Shown piece after piece: positions 44,017-52,522 of a stretch of 64,000 nucleotides of DNA; the first letter of the stretch is position 1; each line of letters opens with the position of its first letter. Both the position numbers and the translations under genes were made by a program. Under the pieces are notes generated by a model, which saw only the letters and a program-made list of their open reading frames with translations, was not told the DNA's origin and did not search any database. Origin of the DNA: PALSA-1006 sp963733265 (GTDB taxonomy: Bacteria > Pseudomonadota > Gammaproteobacteria > Burkholderiales > Gallionellaceae); contig CAVTCF010000001.1 in the NCBI GenBank assembly GCA_963733265.1, positions 1 to 64,000 of the forward strand. The letters are read 5' to 3'.

Positions 44017-46227
44017 GTGAACCATTTATACCGATCATACGCCTACTTCATTCTTGCCAAGATTCGCAAGCCTGAACGGACGCCTGGACATTTCATTATT
44101 AAAGCATTGGCAACTTCGCTTATGCTGTCTTTTGGCATTAATGCTTATTCGTTACCAACTGGTGGAAAAGTATCAGCCGGGAGTGCCAATATTAGCGGTG
44201 ATTCCACTGGCTTGATCATTACACAGGCCACCGCAAATGCAGTTATCAACTGGCAGAGTTTCGGCATCGCCCAGGGTGAAGCAGTGCAGTTCGTGCAGCC
44301 GACCAGTAGTTCTGTCGCCCTCAACAGAGTTGTGGGCTCTGACCCGTCGAATATTTTGGGAAACCTATCAGCCAATGGTAAGGTGTTTTTGGTTAATCCA
44401 AACGGAATTTTGTTTGGCAAGGGCGCTTTAGTAAATGTGGGAGGACTGGTTGCCTCAACACTGAATATTTCTGACGATGACTTCATGTCGGACAATTACA
44501 AATTTTCAGGCACAGGTAATGGCTCGTTGCTCAACCAAGGAATAATCAGTACGAATGCAAACGGCGGCTATGTGGCACTGTTGGGCGCGAACGTAAATAA
44601 CGACGGCATCATTACTGCGCGAATTGGCACTGTGGCGCTTGCCTCTGGCACGGCGATCACGCTCGATATTGTCGGAGACGGCTTACTTAGTGTCACTGTT
44701 AATCAAGGTGCGGTAAATGCACTCGTGCAAAACGGTGGTTTGATTCAGGCGGATGGAGGAACAGTAATACTATCAACGCAGGCAACAGGAAGTTTGTTGC
44801 AAAATGTAGTGAATAACACAGGGGTAATTCAAGCTCAGACGATCGATAATCACAGCGGTACGATCAGGCTCTTGGCAGGCATGCAAAGCGGCACCGTGAA
44901 TGTTGGGGGTACATTAACGGCAGAAGGCGGTGCAAATTCCGGTGACGGCGGTTTTATCGAAACTTCAGGCAGCCATATCTTAATTGCGAGCAGCACAAAG
45001 ATAGATACATTGGCACCCCACGGAAACACAGGCCTATGGTTGCTTGATCCGGTGAATTACACAATAGCGGGCACAGGTGGCGACGAAACTCCCGCCAGTG
45101 TAGCCGCCAGTCTGGCAACAACAAATCGTTTGATTAGTGCAAGCAATGACATAACTGTTTCCGATGCCATTTCAATGGCTACTGCGCAAACATTAACGCT
45201 GAACGCGGGACATGATGTGCTCATCAATGCCCCGATAACCGGGGTTCCTGCCGGAGCCGGGCTCGTTCTAATTGCGGGAAATAATGTGAACGTAGGTGCG
45301 GCGCTTACGGTGACGGGTGCTGCATCATCTATCAGCATTAATGCTGTGAATGATGTGACTGTATCGGCTCCGATAGCGGGTATAGGCGCTGCTTCACCAA
45401 TTACCATTGTTGCGGGACATGATGTGTTCGCCAATGCGACGATTTCAGAGGTTGCCGCGGGCTCTGTGATCAACATTAATGCCGGACGAAATGTGAACGT
45501 CAATGCCGCGATTACAACAGGTGCGGCAGGATCATTGATCAGTCTGATTTCAGGGCTTGATTCTACCGGCCCCGGCGTTGCGGGAGGAACGGTAACGATT
45601 GCGCCAACTGCGGCTATTTCTTCCATAAGTACGGCGATTCGTTTTAACCCGATTAGCTATGCGAATACGAGTGCTGAAATTGCAGCCTACCTTCCCAAGG
45701 TTACGGGAATGATGGATGCAAAAGCTTGGGTATTCGCGCGCGCAAACAACAAGACCTACAACGGTACTAATGCGGACATTCTTTCTTTTCAGGGCGTGCC
45801 AAGCGCAGGTGGCAATGTGGTTATGGTTCCGGGCTCTGCAATTTTCGATAACAGTAATACGGGAACTGGCAAGACGGTCATTTTTAGCGGAGCATCAATT
45901 AGCGGAACAGATGCCAATAAATTTGCGCTGTTTGCTGCTTCCGGAACAACAACTGCAAACATTACACCTGCTGCCCTGACTGTTACAGTGGCAAATGCGA
46001 TGAAGACTTATGGCCAAACAATAAATCTGACGGGGTTTTCAGTAACGGGCTTAATGAACGGCGAAACAATTGGTGCGATTAGCGAGTCCAGCCCCGGAGC
46101 TGTGGCAACTGCGAGTGCAGATGGCAGTCCATACGTGATTACTCCAAGCCCCGCCAACGGTGGATCGTTTAACGCCGCTGACTATAAAATTGTTTATATC
46201 AATGGCACGCTTACAGTGATGCCGTAG
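44017..46227 (+). CDS. TpsA exoprotein, filamentous-haemagglutinin-type with repeats and MBG domains
   Basis: A 736-residue secreted protein starting at GTG. After an extended signal region (to about 47), the TPS domain (about 47-290) shows NPNGILFGKGALVNVGGLVAST, split here as NPNGILFGKGA and VGGLVAST, the hallmark of haemagglutinin secretion domains. A middle section holds five 23-residue repeats. The C-terminus has MBG-type Ig-like domains (NKTYNGTNAD; MKTYGQTINLTGF). It is compact for a TpsA and probably acts as a surface-bound or released adhesin. The partner TpsB is immediately upstream. Confidence 0.9.
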   Translation: MNHLYRSYAYFILAKIRKPERTPGHFIIKALATSLMLSFGINAYSLPTGGKVSAGSANISGDSTGLIITQATANAVINWQSFGIAQGEAVQFVQPTSSSVALNRVVGSDPSNILGNLSANGKVFLVNPNGILFGKGALVNVGGLVASTLNISDDDFMSDNYKFSGTGNGSLLNQGIISTNANGGYVALLGANVNNDGIITARIGTVALASGTAITLDIVGDGLLSVTVNQGAVNALVQNGGLIQADGGTVILSTQATGSLLQNVVNNTGVIQAQTIDNHSGTIRLLAGMQSGTVNVGGTLTAEGGANSGDGGFIETSGSHILIASSTKIDTLAPHGNTGLWLLDPVNYTIAGTGGDETPASVAASLATTNRLISASNDITVSDAISMATAQTLTLNAGHDVLINAPITGVPAGAGLVLIAGNNVNVGAALTVTGAASSISINAVNDVTVSAPIAGIGAASPITIVAGHDVFANATISEVAAGSVININAGRNVNVNAAITTGAAGSLISLISGLDSTGPGVAGGTVTIAPTAAISSISTAIRFNPISYANTSAEIAAYLPKVTGMMDAKAWVFARANNKTYNGTNADILSFQGVPSAGGNVVMVPGSAIFDNSNTGTGKTVIFSGASISGTDANKFALFAASGTTTANITPAALTVTVANAMKTYGQTINLTGFSVTGLMNGETIGAISESSPGAVATASADGSPYVITPSPANGGSFNAADYKIVYINGTLTVMP
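45208..45552 (+). repeat. Five exact-period 69-bp coding repeats in the TpsA gene
   Basis: Units begin at 45208, 45277, 45346, 45415 and 45484, a constant 69 bp (23 codons). The consensus is Gly-x-Asn/Asp-Val-x-Val-x-Ala-x-Ile followed by a Gly/Ala-rich turn and Ile-x-Ile-x-Ala. Each is likely one coil of a beta-helix. The DNA units are diverged, so this is old duplication rather than a recent slippage tract. Confidence 0.85.
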
Positions 46228-46323
46228 ACACAGGTAGTTAATTTGTTACACATGCGTGCGGCCCCGAACAAACGAGGTATAGGAATAGGATGATGATTAC
46301 TAAAATTGTTAGGGAGTCATTTC

Positions 46324-46866
46324 ATGTTCAAAAAGACCGCGTTGCAAGTTGCTGCATTACTAGTTTTTCCTTCTGTGTCGGGAATCGTGCTGGCAGCCTC
46401 GGCTAGCACATTCGTTCCAGTTTCTGCTTCTGTTACACAAAATTGCACTATCAGTACAACATCTGCCCTTGCCTTCACAACGTATGATCCGGTTGGCGCC
46501 AACGCAACCGCTGCGCTAAATGCCACCGGTCAGATAAGTGTAGCGTGTTCAAAAGGCGCCGTAGGCCTGACCATTGGAATGGATAACGGTACGCACAATT
46601 CGGGCAATCAGCGCCAGATGTTGGGTGCAACTGCCGTAAGTTCTCTTTTATACAATATTTTCCAACCCCCCAATAACACACCGGGCACCGTCTGCACTTT
46701 CCCCGGTACAACAGCTTGGTCAACGGTCGGCACGGGTCTGTTAACTCTCACCAGCGCCCCTACCAAAGTAACCCGCGTTTACAACGTGTGCGGAACGATT
46801 CCAGGTGGACAGGATGTCGCAGCAGATACCTATTCCGATACTGTCAGCGCAACAATCAACTTTTAA
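46324..46866 (+). CDS. Spore-coat-U-type (SCPU) pilus subunit
   Basis: A 180-residue secreted protein. The signal peptide (MFKKTALQVAALLVFPSVSG) ends near VLAA. The SCPU domain has CTISTTSALAFTTYDP, the alternating strand TGQISVACSKG and the donor-like end YSDTVSATINF. Subunits of archaic chaperone-usher pili have this form and polymerise by donor-strand exchange. ATG 46324 is chosen with GGAG nine bases upstream. It is the first gene of subunit-chaperone-usher-subunit. Confidence 0.88.
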   Translation: MFKKTALQVAALLVFPSVSGIVLAASASTFVPVSASVTQNCTISTTSALAFTTYDPVGANATAALNATGQISVACSKGAVGLTIGMDNGTHNSGNQRQMLGATAVSSLLYNIFQPPNNTPGTVCTFPGTTAWSTVGTGLLTLTSAPTKVTRVYNVCGTIPGGQDVAADTYSDTVSATINF

Positions 46867-46879
46867 GAGGGCACCTACT

Positions 46880-47659
46880 TTGACTAACTCAACTCGCGCT
46901 ATGACACGGACGGAAGTGAATCACCCTTGGCAATTTGTTGCTACCCTCACTTTGTTTATCCTCGCACTCCTTTTTCAAACTTACGCTCGAGCCGCAGGAT
47001 GGGAGATAGACCCTGTTCGCATCGAACTGTCGCAGCAACAACAAACAGCGGCCCTTACCGTAAAAAACAGTTCTGATCAGGCAACCTCAATTCAGATACA
47101 GGCCGTTGAGTGGTCACAACATGAGGGCAAAGATATCTACAAGCCAACCAATGAATTGCTTGTCTCGCCACCGATTTTCACGATTGCACCCAAAAGTGAA
47201 CAGGTGATTCGAGTGGCTTTGCGCAGACAGGCGGATAGCAAAAAAGAGTTGACCTATCGCATCAGTCTGCAGGAGCTTCCGCCGCAACAGACGCAAAATT
47301 TTATGGGTGTACACGTTGCGTTGCGGGTCAGCTTGCCGGTGTTTGTCCAATCGACAATCGGTTTTTCGGAGCCCAAAATGTCTTGGGAGGTGTTGCAACT
47401 GCCGGAGAATCAACTAAAAGTTGTGCTAAGAAATTCCGGAAATGCTCATGTGCAAGTTTCAGACTTCTCGTTGTATGTTCCCGGAAATAATACGCCGATA
47501 GCCGGCGAAGCTGGCTCAAGTTACGTATTGTCGGGCCAAACGCAGGAATGGCAACTGAAAACAAATACCCCGGAGAAGATTTCCGGGAATCGTTTGCATT
47601 TCATTGCATATACTGATGCCATCAACGTAGATACGGAAATTGCACTGCGCAAGCCGTAA
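46880..47659 (+). CDS. Periplasmic pilus chaperone (PapD-like, archaic type)
   Basis: A 259-residue chaperone. A long signal peptide (FVATLTLFILALLFQTYA, cut near ARAA) precedes two Ig-like domains. The strand DPVRIELSQQQQTAALTVKN and the G1-strand motif FTIAPKSEQVIRVALRR are characteristic. I chose TTG 46880 because AGAGG lies nine bases upstream; ATG 46901 is the alternative. It delivers the SCPU subunits to the usher. The end overlaps the usher start by 20 bases. Confidence 0.88.
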   Translation: MTNSTRAMTRTEVNHPWQFVATLTLFILALLFQTYARAAGWEIDPVRIELSQQQQTAALTVKNSSDQATSIQIQAVEWSQHEGKDIYKPTNELLVSPPIFTIAPKSEQVIRVALRRQADSKKELTYRISLQELPPQQTQNFMGVHVALRVSLPVFVQSTIGFSEPKMSWEVLQLPENQLKVVLRNSGNAHVQVSDFSLYVPGNNTPIAGEAGSSYVLSGQTQEWQLKTNTPEKISGNRLHFIAYTDAINVDTEIALRKP

Positions 47660-50015
47660 CTGTGCGAAGGTATTTCTGATCTTCAGCATTGCATTCCCTG
47701 CCTTAGCGGCGACTAGCGAAGGCTGGATTCCGGTACTCGTTGAAGATCCAAAAAAAGAAACTGCAATACCATCTGCCGGAAAAAATAATTTTGCGTTTAA
47801 AGAACGCTTGTTGCAGGTTGATATTGACCAGCAACAATTAAATCAAACCGTGCTGGTTCTGGAAGACAAAAACGGTGCACTCTATCTGTGGAGCCATGAT
47901 TTGCAGCGCTGGCGCTTTCGTACTCCGGATGCGAATGCGGCAATTGATTATCAAGGCGAGAAATACTATCCGCTCAGCGCGATTTCAGACATATCCCATA
48001 TCTACGATCGAAAAAAACTGACGCTCTCGATTAAAGTGTTTCCGCAAGCATTGACTGAAACTGTTCGATCTGCACAAACAGAAAAATCATTGCCACTAGC
48101 AACATCTAGCCTAGGCGGATTTATCAACTATGATTTACTGGCGGCAGATTCGCAGGAGGTTGTGCAGCGTTCGGGGCAATTTGAGCTGGGATATTTTAAT
48201 CGCTTTGGCGTCGGTACCAGCAGTAGTCTTGCCGAAAGCATAGATAACAAATTTCGAGCAACACGACTTGATTCGACGTGGACAACAGATTATCCGGACA
48301 GAATGCAAACGCTGCATTTGGGTGATGCAATTTCGAACCCCGGTACTTGGGGTAGCTCGCTGCGTTTTGCCGGAGTCCAATTCACGACAAACTTTGGCAC
48401 GCAGCCGACGTTTGTAATGACACCTGCTCAAAGTATAGTAGGTCAAGCAACAATGCCGTCCACTGTTGATGTGTTCATCAATAATGCGCTTGCCTCTCAT
48501 CAGACAGTACCCCCGGGTCCGTTTTCAATCAGCAACCTGCCGGTTATTACCGGCGCGGGCGAAGTACGTCTTGTGGTGCGTGATCTCTTAGGCCGCGAAC
48601 AACTTGTAACCCAATCATTTTATGGTAGCCAGATGCTGTTGCGAGAGGGGTTGGAAAGTTATTCCTACGAGCTCGGCAAGGTGCGGGAAAGTTATGGCAT
48701 CGAAAGCGATGATTACGGTGACTGGCTGGGCAGCGGTACATATCGGCGCGGCCTAAGTGGACGCGTTACCGGAGAAATCCATGCAGAGGCGATGCAAGGT
48801 CAGACAATTATCGGGGGAGGCGGTGACACCCTGCTTCCGCAGATCGGCACGATTAACACCTATATTGCAGGCAGCCAAAATGGCGCAGAGCAGGGTCTGC
48901 TCACCCTGATTGGTTTCGATCGCTTGGCCCAACCCTGGAGCATCGGTGCGCGTACACAATGGACAACAAGCAGTTACACACAGCTTGGCTTGGCGTCGAC
49001 GCAGCTTGCACCGGCGCAACAGAGCAGTGCCAATCTGAGTTATGCGTTTCACTCGGGTGGTTCGCTTGGAATAGCCTATGTCGGGCAACGCAATCGGGAT
49101 CAGCCGGATGCGCGTATCGCAACATTGAGTTACAGCGTTACTTTCGAGAATATCGGTTCACTCAATATTTCAGTTTTGGAAAACTTGACGGGAGACGAGA
49201 GCACTACGCTGTTCGCCATGCTCAGCATTCCCTTGGGCCCGTTGACAAGCGTGTTGCTAAGTTCGCAGTTACGGCCCCGGAAAAATGAATTTACAGGTAC
49301 ATTGCAACGCAATCTACCACTCGGTGCCGGTTACGGATATCGTTTGCAAAGTAGCACCGACGGTTTAGAAGGGGCTTCCTATTCTTTACAGAATAATATT
49401 GGCACATACATAGTCGATGTCGCACAAAGTCAGAATACGACATCGACGCGCCTGGACGCGTCAGGTGGCATTGCGTTCCTCGACGGGGAAGCCTTTCTGA
49501 GCCGAAACATAGACCAAAGTTTTGCGCTCGTTCGCGTTGCTGATTATCCTGACGTACGCGTGCTCGCCGACAATCAACCGGCTGGGCGAACCAATGCCGC
49601 TGGCAATGCCCTGATTCCGCATTTGCGCGCGTATGATAACAATGTAATTTCGATAGACCAGCGCGACTTGCCTATGGATGCGGAGATCAACTCCCTTAAA
49701 ATAGATGCGGTTCCGTATTTTCGCAGTGGTGTTGAGGTTACGTTTCCAATAAAGCGCTCACACGGAGCAACACTGACCATTCATCTTGAAAACGGCAAGC
49801 CGGTGCCCGTGGGCGCAACAGTACAAGAAATCGGAAAGGTGGAAATATACACGGTCGGCTACGAAGGCGAAGTCTATATCCTCGGCTTGGGTTCAAGAAC
49901 TACAATCATGGCGACTTGGGGAGATCAGCGCTGCAAATTTGATGTGGTCTTTACCGAAAGTACCAACCCACTGCCAGATTTGGGTATCTATATTTGCAAA
50001 GGAGTAAAACTATGA
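47640..50015 (+). CDS. Outer-membrane pilus usher (FimD family, archaic type)
   Basis: A 791-residue usher. The signal peptide (VFLIFSIAFPALAA) precedes an N-terminal periplasmic domain, a large barrel with plug (about 170-640; VQFTTNFGTQPTFVMTP, RGLSGRVTGEIHAEAMQG, given as FGTQPTF and RGLSGRVTGE) and the C-terminal domains ending in a Cys-containing strand (RCKFDVVF ... ICKGVKL). The likely start is TTG 47640 inside the chaperone gene, implying coupling. It assembles and exports the SCPU pilus. Confidence 0.9.
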   Translation: MHCASRNCAKVFLIFSIAFPALAATSEGWIPVLVEDPKKETAIPSAGKNNFAFKERLLQVDIDQQQLNQTVLVLEDKNGALYLWSHDLQRWRFRTPDANAAIDYQGEKYYPLSAISDISHIYDRKKLTLSIKVFPQALTETVRSAQTEKSLPLATSSLGGFINYDLLAADSQEVVQRSGQFELGYFNRFGVGTSSSLAESIDNKFRATRLDSTWTTDYPDRMQTLHLGDAISNPGTWGSSLRFAGVQFTTNFGTQPTFVMTPAQSIVGQATMPSTVDVFINNALASHQTVPPGPFSISNLPVITGAGEVRLVVRDLLGREQLVTQSFYGSQMLLREGLESYSYELGKVRESYGIESDDYGDWLGSGTYRRGLSGRVTGEIHAEAMQGQTIIGGGGDTLLPQIGTINTYIAGSQNGAEQGLLTLIGFDRLAQPWSIGARTQWTTSSYTQLGLASTQLAPAQQSSANLSYAFHSGGSLGIAYVGQRNRDQPDARIATLSYSVTFENIGSLNISVLENLTGDESTTLFAMLSIPLGPLTSVLLSSQLRPRKNEFTGTLQRNLPLGAGYGYRLQSSTDGLEGASYSLQNNIGTYIVDVAQSQNTTSTRLDASGGIAFLDGEAFLSRNIDQSFALVRVADYPDVRVLADNQPAGRTNAAGNALIPHLRAYDNNVISIDQRDLPMDAEINSLKIDAVPYFRSGVEVTFPIKRSHGATLTIHLENGKPVPVGATVQEIGKVEIYTVGYEGEVYILGLGSRTTIMATWGDQRCKFDVVFTESTNPLPDLGIYICKGVKL

Positions 50016-50506
50016 TGAATCCAAATCACAGAATATTTGGCACTGCTCTATTACGTCTTCGAATAGTGGTTGGTGCAACATTTCTTATGCTTTTCATGTT
50101 GTCACGCATTTCGTTTGCTGCAGCCTTTTGCTCGATCACGTCATTATCAGCAGTCGACTTTGGAACATATAACGTGTTTAGCGCACAATCAAACACCAAC
50201 GGTGTGGGTAACGTCTCTGTCCGATGTCAAAATGGACCGCCAACTTTTGTTGTAAATTTGAGTAGCGGGCAGAGCAACAGCTACATTTTACGAATAATGA
50301 AAAGCGGTGGAAACATTCTGAATTACAATCTTTACACTAGCGCCGCGAGAATCGTTGTCTGGGGAGATGGCAGCGGCGGCAGCAGTACCATGTCAGTAAA
50401 CAGGAACAACACAACAACGTTAAGCGTGTTCGGGCAAATTCCAGCCGGGCAGGATGCCGCGGTGGGCGCATATACCGACAACATTACCACGACCATAAGT
50501 TTTTGA
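50012..50506 (+). CDS. Second SCPU-type pilus subunit, probable tip adhesin
   Basis: A 164-residue SCPU-domain protein with a signal peptide (ending at SFAAA). The mature part starts FCSITSLSAVDFGTYNVFS and ends AYTDNITTTISF, mirroring the first subunit. The ATG overlaps the usher stop (ATGA) and has AAAGGAG upstream. In Csu-like archaic operons the gene after the usher encodes the tip subunit; that role is inferred from order. The sequence is only one SCPU domain, shorter than two-domain tip adhesins. Confidence 0.82.
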   Translation: MMNPNHRIFGTALLRLRIVVGATFLMLFMLSRISFAAAFCSITSLSAVDFGTYNVFSAQSNTNGVGNVSVRCQNGPPTFVVNLSSGQSNSYILRIMKSGGNILNYNLYTSAARIVVWGDGSGGSSTMSVNRNNTTTLSVFGQIPAGQDAAVGAYTDNITTTISF

Positions 50507-50508
50507 TG

Positions 50509-50530
50509 CCCGATAGCCCTGCTATCAGGG
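50509..50530. terminator. Possible bidirectional terminator between convergent genes
   Basis: CCCGATAG (50509-50516) can pair with CTATCAGGG (50522-50530) with one bulged A. An alternative stem is CCCTG/CAGGG (50517-50530). It lies in the 26-bp gap between the pilus operon and the minus-strand gene. There is no T-run, so confidence is low. Confidence 0.35.
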
Positions 50531-50532
50531 AA

Positions 50533-51498
50533 TTAAAGCGAGCGAACCGAGAGTTGCAGAGGCCAAGGATAGTTTCCGGGAAGCACATCCGGGTGCAGCA
50601 CAAAATGAAAACTTAGTTCGACGGCTGGATTGGCTCGTAAAGGACCGCGTTGCACCACTGCACCCCCATCGGTGCCCATCTGAACAGCATTTCCCAAGCC
50701 ACTAATGCGTACCGAATCAAACAGGTTGCCAACGGGGTAAAACTCCATGAGATAACCGGATTGACTGTTTGATACTACTGAAAAACGTAAAGCTGCGGGA
50801 GCGTCTACGTAGCCGCGCTCGATATCTTTTTTGGAAATATTGAGTTGGGACTCCTGAAAGTAGGTATGCATTTTGGCATGAGCGACAACAGTGACAGAAA
50901 CGGCCATGGCAGCGCTGGTTTGCGCCGCTTCTGCGGTTGTCGCAGCTACGGGCGCAAGGCCCACTGTGGCAGCCAATGCACACGCCAGCAGCTTACTCTG
51001 TAGCAACAAGCCTTTTTCAACTTGTCCGGTGCTTGTATGGCCCGACGTAATCAATTCTTCACCCAAGCGACGACCGCTTTTAATTTGCTGACGCAAAGCC
51101 TGTTCCAGTTGCGGCCGGGTGATATTGCCGTTCGCAACAAGTATATTTCCCAGTGCGAAATCCCCCGAGAACGGGGTGGTATTAGTGTGATGCTGTTTAA
51201 ACTTCATGACCGCTTCTTTCTCGCGTTGCGAGAGTTCCGCGTTATTGATCAGAACCTCATTTAACAGTTCGTTGCCTCGTTGCTGTTTGGGATAGTCTTT
51301 ATCAAGTTGTTTGAAAGAGCCATGTGCCTCAGTGTCCAACAGTTTATTCAAATGATGACGCTCCCCTGTTGCCAGCGGAACAGCTTGATCCAGTTGGTCC
51401 AGATATTTTTCAACCTCGAGCTTGAAAAAAAATTCGGCAGGCATGTCTGCATCCTTGGCTGACAAGGCCGCACAGGCGTTATCTATATTTGTGTCCAT
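50533..51498 (-). CDS. MshEN-domain protein with internal signal-like segment and beta-rich C-terminal domain
   Basis: A 321-residue protein with an unusual layout. Residues 1-110 are charged and helical. About 112-168 resembles the MshEN (GspE N-terminal) fold that binds c-di-GMP in some proteins (LGNILVANGNITRPQLEQALRQQ). About 168-193 is a signal- or membrane-like stretch with several Ala-x-Ala sites (LLACALAATVGLAPVAA). The rest is a beta-rich domain ending in PLQLSVRSL. Topology would place the C-terminus in the periplasm. Its position next to the pilus operon suggests a link to pilus regulation. Start ATG 51498 is preferred over upstream codons. Confidence 0.65.
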   Translation of the reverse strand: MDTNIDNACAALSAKDADMPAEFFFKLEVEKYLDQLDQAVPLATGERHHLNKLLDTEAHGSFKQLDKDYPKQQRGNELLNEVLINNAELSQREKEAVMKFKQHHTNTTPFSGDFALGNILVANGNITRPQLEQALRQQIKSGRRLGEELITSGHTSTGQVEKGLLLQSKLLACALAATVGLAPVAATTAEAAQTSAAMAVSVTVVAHAKMHTYFQESQLNISKKDIERGYVDAPAALRFSVVSNSQSGYLMEFYPVGNLFDSVRISGLGNAVQMGTDGGAVVQRGPLRANPAVELSFHFVLHPDVLPGNYPWPLQLSVRSL

Positions 51499-51601
51499 TC
51501 GACCCCCAGCCAACAAGTTAATTAATATAACCTGTAGAATATTGGTCTCGGAAGTTGGCAAAGTCGGTGCGCCAACGCATAGCGCGTGCTATGGGGGTGT
51601 T

Positions 51602-52522
51602 TTACTGCACCAGATACTCGATAATATCAGCCGGGCTCTCACTGAAGGGCTGTCCCAAACTAATCGCACCGGTGCCGTGCAGCATAACCTCCTGATGTGT
51701 GAGATGGATTATTTGATTGTCACTAAAACGGACATACGTTCCGTTTGCGCTGTGATCGGTTACGACGAACTTCCCAAAACTGAAATCAATACTTGCATGC
51801 TGGCGGGATGCGAAGTTGCTTTGAATGATCAACTGGCAGGTATCACCTCTTCCAATCACAATGCTTCTTTGCAATTTGTTCAAAGTCAAAATTTGTTGAT
51901 GATAACGGAGTAGTAGCTCATGCCGTGCCTCTGTAGGTTTGCGGAATTTTGGCAAACCAATGCGTGTGGTTAAGGTTGAATCAATCTCCCAGTCGACTTG
52001 AAAAACGTCAAGAACCCCTTCTTTGCCTTTGAATTCTGCGCGCGAAACCAAACGTACTTTGCGACGCAGTTTTTCGGGTAACGAATCGTGTACTGCCTGC
52101 GTCGTTAATATTTGTCGGGCGCGGGTAATTGAGGTGACGCGTGCGGCAATATTAACGGCATCGCCGAATAAATCTTCACCAACGCCGATAACATCACCGT
52201 AGTGGAAACCTATTCGAATATAGATGGGGCGATCCCCGCCAGGCCGTTTTTGTTCGATAATCCTTTGCATTTCGCATGCAGCTTCGCATGCCAGCGCTGC
52301 ATTGGGAAAAGAACACATAATCTCATCGCCGATAGTTTTAATCAGTACACCCTGACGTGAAGCAAGCTCCCCGATCAGGATATCCAGACACTTGGCGACT
52401 AATTTAAGTGCCTGCACGTCACCCAGTTGGGTGTAAAGCGCCGTACTACCGCTGATGTCCGCGAACAGAATGGCTAGTTTGTTTGATTTGGGCGTATCCG
52501 GCATATTATCCATTTGCTCCAA
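51602..52522 (-). CDS. Class III nucleotide cyclase with C-terminal FHA domain
   Basis: A 306-residue soluble protein. The cyclase domain (about 12-190) has the two metal Asp residues (LFADISGSTAL and KTIGDEIMCSF), with Lys before Ile-Gly-Asp-Glu, which favours ATP as substrate, and the NIAARV transition-state region. The FHA domain (about 215-295) shows IGRGDTCQLII, SRQHASI and NGTYV for phospho-Thr binding. It would make cAMP under control of a Ser/Thr kinase signal. The start overlaps the ubiH end. Other in-frame ATGs occur at 52513 and 52504. Confidence 0.88.
   Translation of the reverse strand: MEQMDNMPDTPKSNKLAILFADISGSTALYTQLGDVQALKLVAKCLDILIGELASRQGVLIKTIGDEIMCSFPNAALACEAACEMQRIIEQKRPGGDRPIYIRIGFHYGDVIGVGEDLFGDAVNIAARVTSITRARQILTTQAVHDSLPEKLRRKVRLVSRAEFKGKEGVLDVFQVDWEIDSTLTTRIGLPKFRKPTEARHELLLRYHQQILTLNKLQRSIVIGRGDTCQLIIQSNFASRQHASIDFSFGKFVVTDHSANGTYVRFSDNQIIHLTHQEVMLHGTGAISLGQPFSESPADIIEYLVQ

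Noticed and set aside
45208..45552. CRISPR or minisatellite reading of the 69-bp repeats
   Set aside because: The units are in frame, diverged at DNA level and lack spacers; they are protein repeats of the TpsA adhesin.
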